Shown here one piece after another: positions 15,101 through 16,292 of a DNA stretch of 16,292 nucleotides. The notes under the pieces were generated by a model, which saw nothing but the letters and a program-made list of their open reading frames with translations, was not told the DNA's origin and ran no database searches. The stretch is from CAYOLL01 sp964404765 [NCBI: uncultured Gemmatimonadota bacterium] (GTDB lineage Bacteria > 4572-55). Made by a program: the position numbers and the translations under genes. The stretch lies in contig CAYOLL010000138.1 in NCBI GenBank assembly GCA_964404765.1, forward strand, positions 1 to 16,292, given 5' to 3'. Within the stretch, counting starts at the first letter, position 1; each line of letters begins with the position of its first letter.

Positions 15101-16131
15101 CAGATTTTACCGAATCCGCCCGGATTTTTAAAGAGACGGAATATATCCTGGGCGAAATTTTTGCGCAGAAAACACTGGGTGAAATCTGTTTTGAAAAGGC
15201 ACAACTGGCTCAGGCGCTCAAATTGCATCAGGACTGCCTGGCACAAGCCGGCGCGTTGAATCATCGGGTGCTGATCATTTTGTGCCGATTGCGCGTTCTC
15301 CACGACTATCTGATTTTAGCCGATTTCAAGGCCGCCGGTGAGCAGTTGGAACAGATTGAGGAAGCCGTCAAAAGCTTGCCGCACACACCTTTTCATCAGG
15401 AGACCATTCTGGCCGGAGTAGAGTACTATCTGGCATTAGGCGATTATGAAAAAGTGGCCGGAATGCTCAAAAGCTTTGAAGCTGAATTTCCGGAAGCGCT
15501 TGTGCAGAATGCCGTCAGCCAGCGGCAGCGGCTGCGCGGACTGGCCGCCTATTGGCGCGGCGAATACGGGCCGGCAACGGAACATTTGGATCAGGCAGAG
15601 GCGGCTTTTACTCAGCAACAGCACATCTACATGCAGTTGGAATCCGCCGCGCTGGCCAGAATCATTCATGGCGGCGAGAACGCCGTCAGCGGCATTTTGG
15701 AGGTTTTTGACCGGCTATTCGCTTGTGAAGGCTTTTTGCGTATTGCGTTGCTGCTGGATGCGATCTTGCCTAATGAATCCGCCGTGCGGCTGATAGGCCC
15801 GGACAATGTGAAAGGACTGCTAACGCGCTTGCAGGAAGAAATCGACACGACCACCTTTCCTGGCTTGGTCTGGAAAACTGCTTATTTTGAAGGTCTTTTT
15901 TTCCGGCCTAATCTGCAAATGCGGCTCATTAAGTGGGACGAGGCGATCAAACAAATTCTTAAAATGGCCAAAGTCATCGAAGCGGACGAACGGCGCACAT
16001 TTTTTTTACGCCAAAGGTTTATCCAAAATTTAGTTATAAATTTACGCGATCTGAAAAAACAATTTAATGCCTCTGCTGATTTTAAACGCATCGAAGCCTA
16101 TTGGCAGAAAAATAATGCGCTGCCTGATTAA
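12196..16131 (+). CDS. Ser/Thr protein kinase fused to AAA ATPase and TPR repeats
   Basis: This 1311-residue cytoplasmic signalling protein has three parts. (1) A Hanks-type Ser/Thr kinase (about 18-290) with glycine loop GRGGMGTV (29-36), K51, HRDLKPEN (150-157, D152 catalytic), DFG (173-175) and GTVAYMSPEQ (195-204), so it should be active. (2) An AAA_16-type ATPase (about 320-600) starting LIGREEE (323-329), with Walker A GELGAGKS (352-359) and Walker B VLIALED (465-471, followed by LHWGD). (3) A long helical TPR region from about 730 to about 1200 (repeats such as LGAIYFGKGLYAEALKYQQA and LYHNLGLTYEKLGQFDQA). The layout is like PknK-type and similar kinases, in which the ATPase/TPR part acts as sensor or scaffold. 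No transmembrane segment and no DNA-binding or cyclase domain is visible. The SD is weak. The substrates are unknown. Confidence 0.92.
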   Translation: MDFFPDASFDPELVGAVFAGRYRIETEIGRGGMGTVYRALDVVEKRPVAIKTLLNADTAPEKTLRFQREYRAIARLNHPNVIQVYHTGCHQDTVFYVMELVDNYGFKTFLDFRPKSAFDFSDAELVQKLLTVFQQTCDALQYIHANRIVHRDLKPENILITLQNDHPCVKILDFGLAQDFDANDRRLTREGIPLGTVAYMSPEQAKGAVVDHRSDLYTLGIILFELLTGRLPFEAANPFTIMLNHATQPPPDPGQWCPGLPDALTPVLLKMLAKEPEQRYASALAFWQDLRGVFDDWDFPVIGASPAGEFIFGQKYPVFSPALIGREEEKLRLINFLTDETGISGRALRIEGELGAGKSRLVYELSILARLQRAPVLSSAFTAGNRAPYEAFLAIVDQARALVRSDERFQPVADQVERKIGYLRPLLEQQAAESVGIGRLIVEKKEDLLTGLGQVFGLIGQCRPVLIALEDLHWGDAGTWEIVEFLLNRLKSLPLRLLLTYRPEDIQSRPFYARLKALDEKSAPCLSLRLLDQTQIGEMLSSMLGQDLTQETSLIKRIYKQTNGNPFFVEELVKALVDNGRLYRAEDRWLLEKAPSQVTVPHSVHDAVAQRLNQLNAPQLQLLRYAAVLGKRFSYQHLHALSGLADDDLLDGLDHLLKAYLIIEQKDAWYFEFSHVLIENIVHEQTDPVWRQAQHAAAAKLLEAEHEAPQQFAIYEHPFSLELCGGLAHHYEHSQQREQAVYYLFLAAHKCLESFAFQDAEEFYERAKAVQNDLLPETWPAHVRLIRLVIDGEIAAFKKVNKTALERFEEAQKVMRQFSTGYDLVQIKKGLAKALFDEGRFDEGIQYYLEVLSLCAQLNDPLKWIGTVGTFAALGAIYFGKGLYAEALKYQQAALQEIETLQYDQLMFMLYHNLGLTYEKLGQFDQATVLMQQAYDLARSEADPKKLGHILLNLGRQKAMTGRLTEAAADFTESARIFKETEYILGEIFAQKTLGEICFEKAQLAQALKLHQDCLAQAGALNHRVLIILCRLRVLHDYLILADFKAAGEQLEQIEEAVKSLPHTPFHQETILAGVEYYLALGDYEKVAGMLKSFEAEFPEALVQNAVSQRQRLRGLAAYWRGEYGPATEHLDQAEAAFTQQQHIYMQLESAALARIIHGGENAVSGILEVFDRLFACEGFLRIALLLDAILPNESAVRLIGPDNVKGLLTRLQEEIDTTTFPGLVWKTAYFEGLFFRPNLQMRLIKWDEAIKQILKMAKVIEADERRTFFLRQRFIQNLVINLRDLKKQFNASADFKRIEAYWQKNNALPD

Positions 16132-16182
16132 AATGAAAAAATGGGTGATATTTTCTTGGCATCCGACAATTTTTATACTGAT

Positions 16183-16242
16183 TAAGGGTTAGAAGTTGCA
16201 TTTTAAACCCTTAGGGTTTTTCCTGCCAAAAATAACCCTTAA
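16183..16242. repeat. Palindromic AACCCTTA/TAAGGGTT repeats downstream of the kinase gene
   Basis: TAAGGGTT (16183-16190), AACCCTTAGGGTT (16206-16218, itself a palindrome) and AACCCTTAA (16234-16242) can pair in alternative hairpins. TAAGGGTT with AACCCTTA (16206-16213) encloses a 15-base loop, and the T-run TTTTT at 16217-16221 follows. This may serve as the transcription terminator of the kinase gene. The same motif with T-run occurs at 3564-3591. Confidence 0.5.
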
Positions 16243-16292
16243 CGAGAATAACCGAAAATTACCTAATCAATTCCGGATAATTGGATACACAA

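Overview
This 16.3 kb window holds twelve protein-coding genes, the first of them cut by the window edge. No RNA genes, CRISPR array, prophage or insertion sequence with a transposase are visible. The gene set suggests a free-living Gram-negative-type bacterium of moderate GC. Evidence for this is a periplasmic tetraheme cytochrome c, a DUF3467 protein, a Ser/Thr kinase fused to an ATPase and TPRs, an acyl-CoA carboxylase biotin carboxylase, and SD sequences of GGAG/AAGGAGG type. DUF3467 proteins and kinase-ATPase-TPR fusions are frequent in the FCB group and related uncultured lineages (Bacteroidota, Ignavibacteria, Calditrichota, KSB1-like). That placement is an inference from gene content only.

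Left part (1-2730): a minus-strand MarC-family membrane protein runs off the left edge. A 153 bp MITE-like element with 12 bp terminal inverted repeats and a 6 bp target duplication follows. Then comes sixA (histidine phosphatase, plus strand), tail to tail with accC (minus strand) and separated from it by one base. Middle-left (2701-4076): a four-heme cytochrome c554-type gene lies on the minus strand, with an intrinsic terminator behind it. Its promoter shows three copies of an 11 bp half-site. Upstream is a 700 bp gene-poor stretch with palindromes and one coding-like fragment. 

Middle (4077-7104): thpR (RNA 2',3'-cyclic phosphodiesterase) and a SpoIID/LytB-domain gene diverge. The latter converges on a three-histidine-box fatty acid desaturase, with a hairpin at the junction. 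A long nested palindrome then precedes a two-gene minus-strand unit (PilZ-domain protein plus a 72-residue protein, ATGA overlap). An ADP-ribosylglycohydrolase-like gene with altered metal-site motifs and a clear sigma70-type promoter follows.

Right part (9092-16292), all plus strand: a DoxX-like membrane protein, metG with the C-terminal tRNA-binding domain, a DUF3467 protein behind a good promoter, and a 1311-residue Ser/Thr kinase-AAA-TPR regulator followed by palindromic repeats. 

Most of this is chromosomal housekeeping and signalling content. I see no multi-gene novel system. The most interesting signals are the MITE, the putative cytochrome operator, the degenerate ADP-ribosylglycohydrolase, the PilZ-small protein pair and the large kinase fusion.
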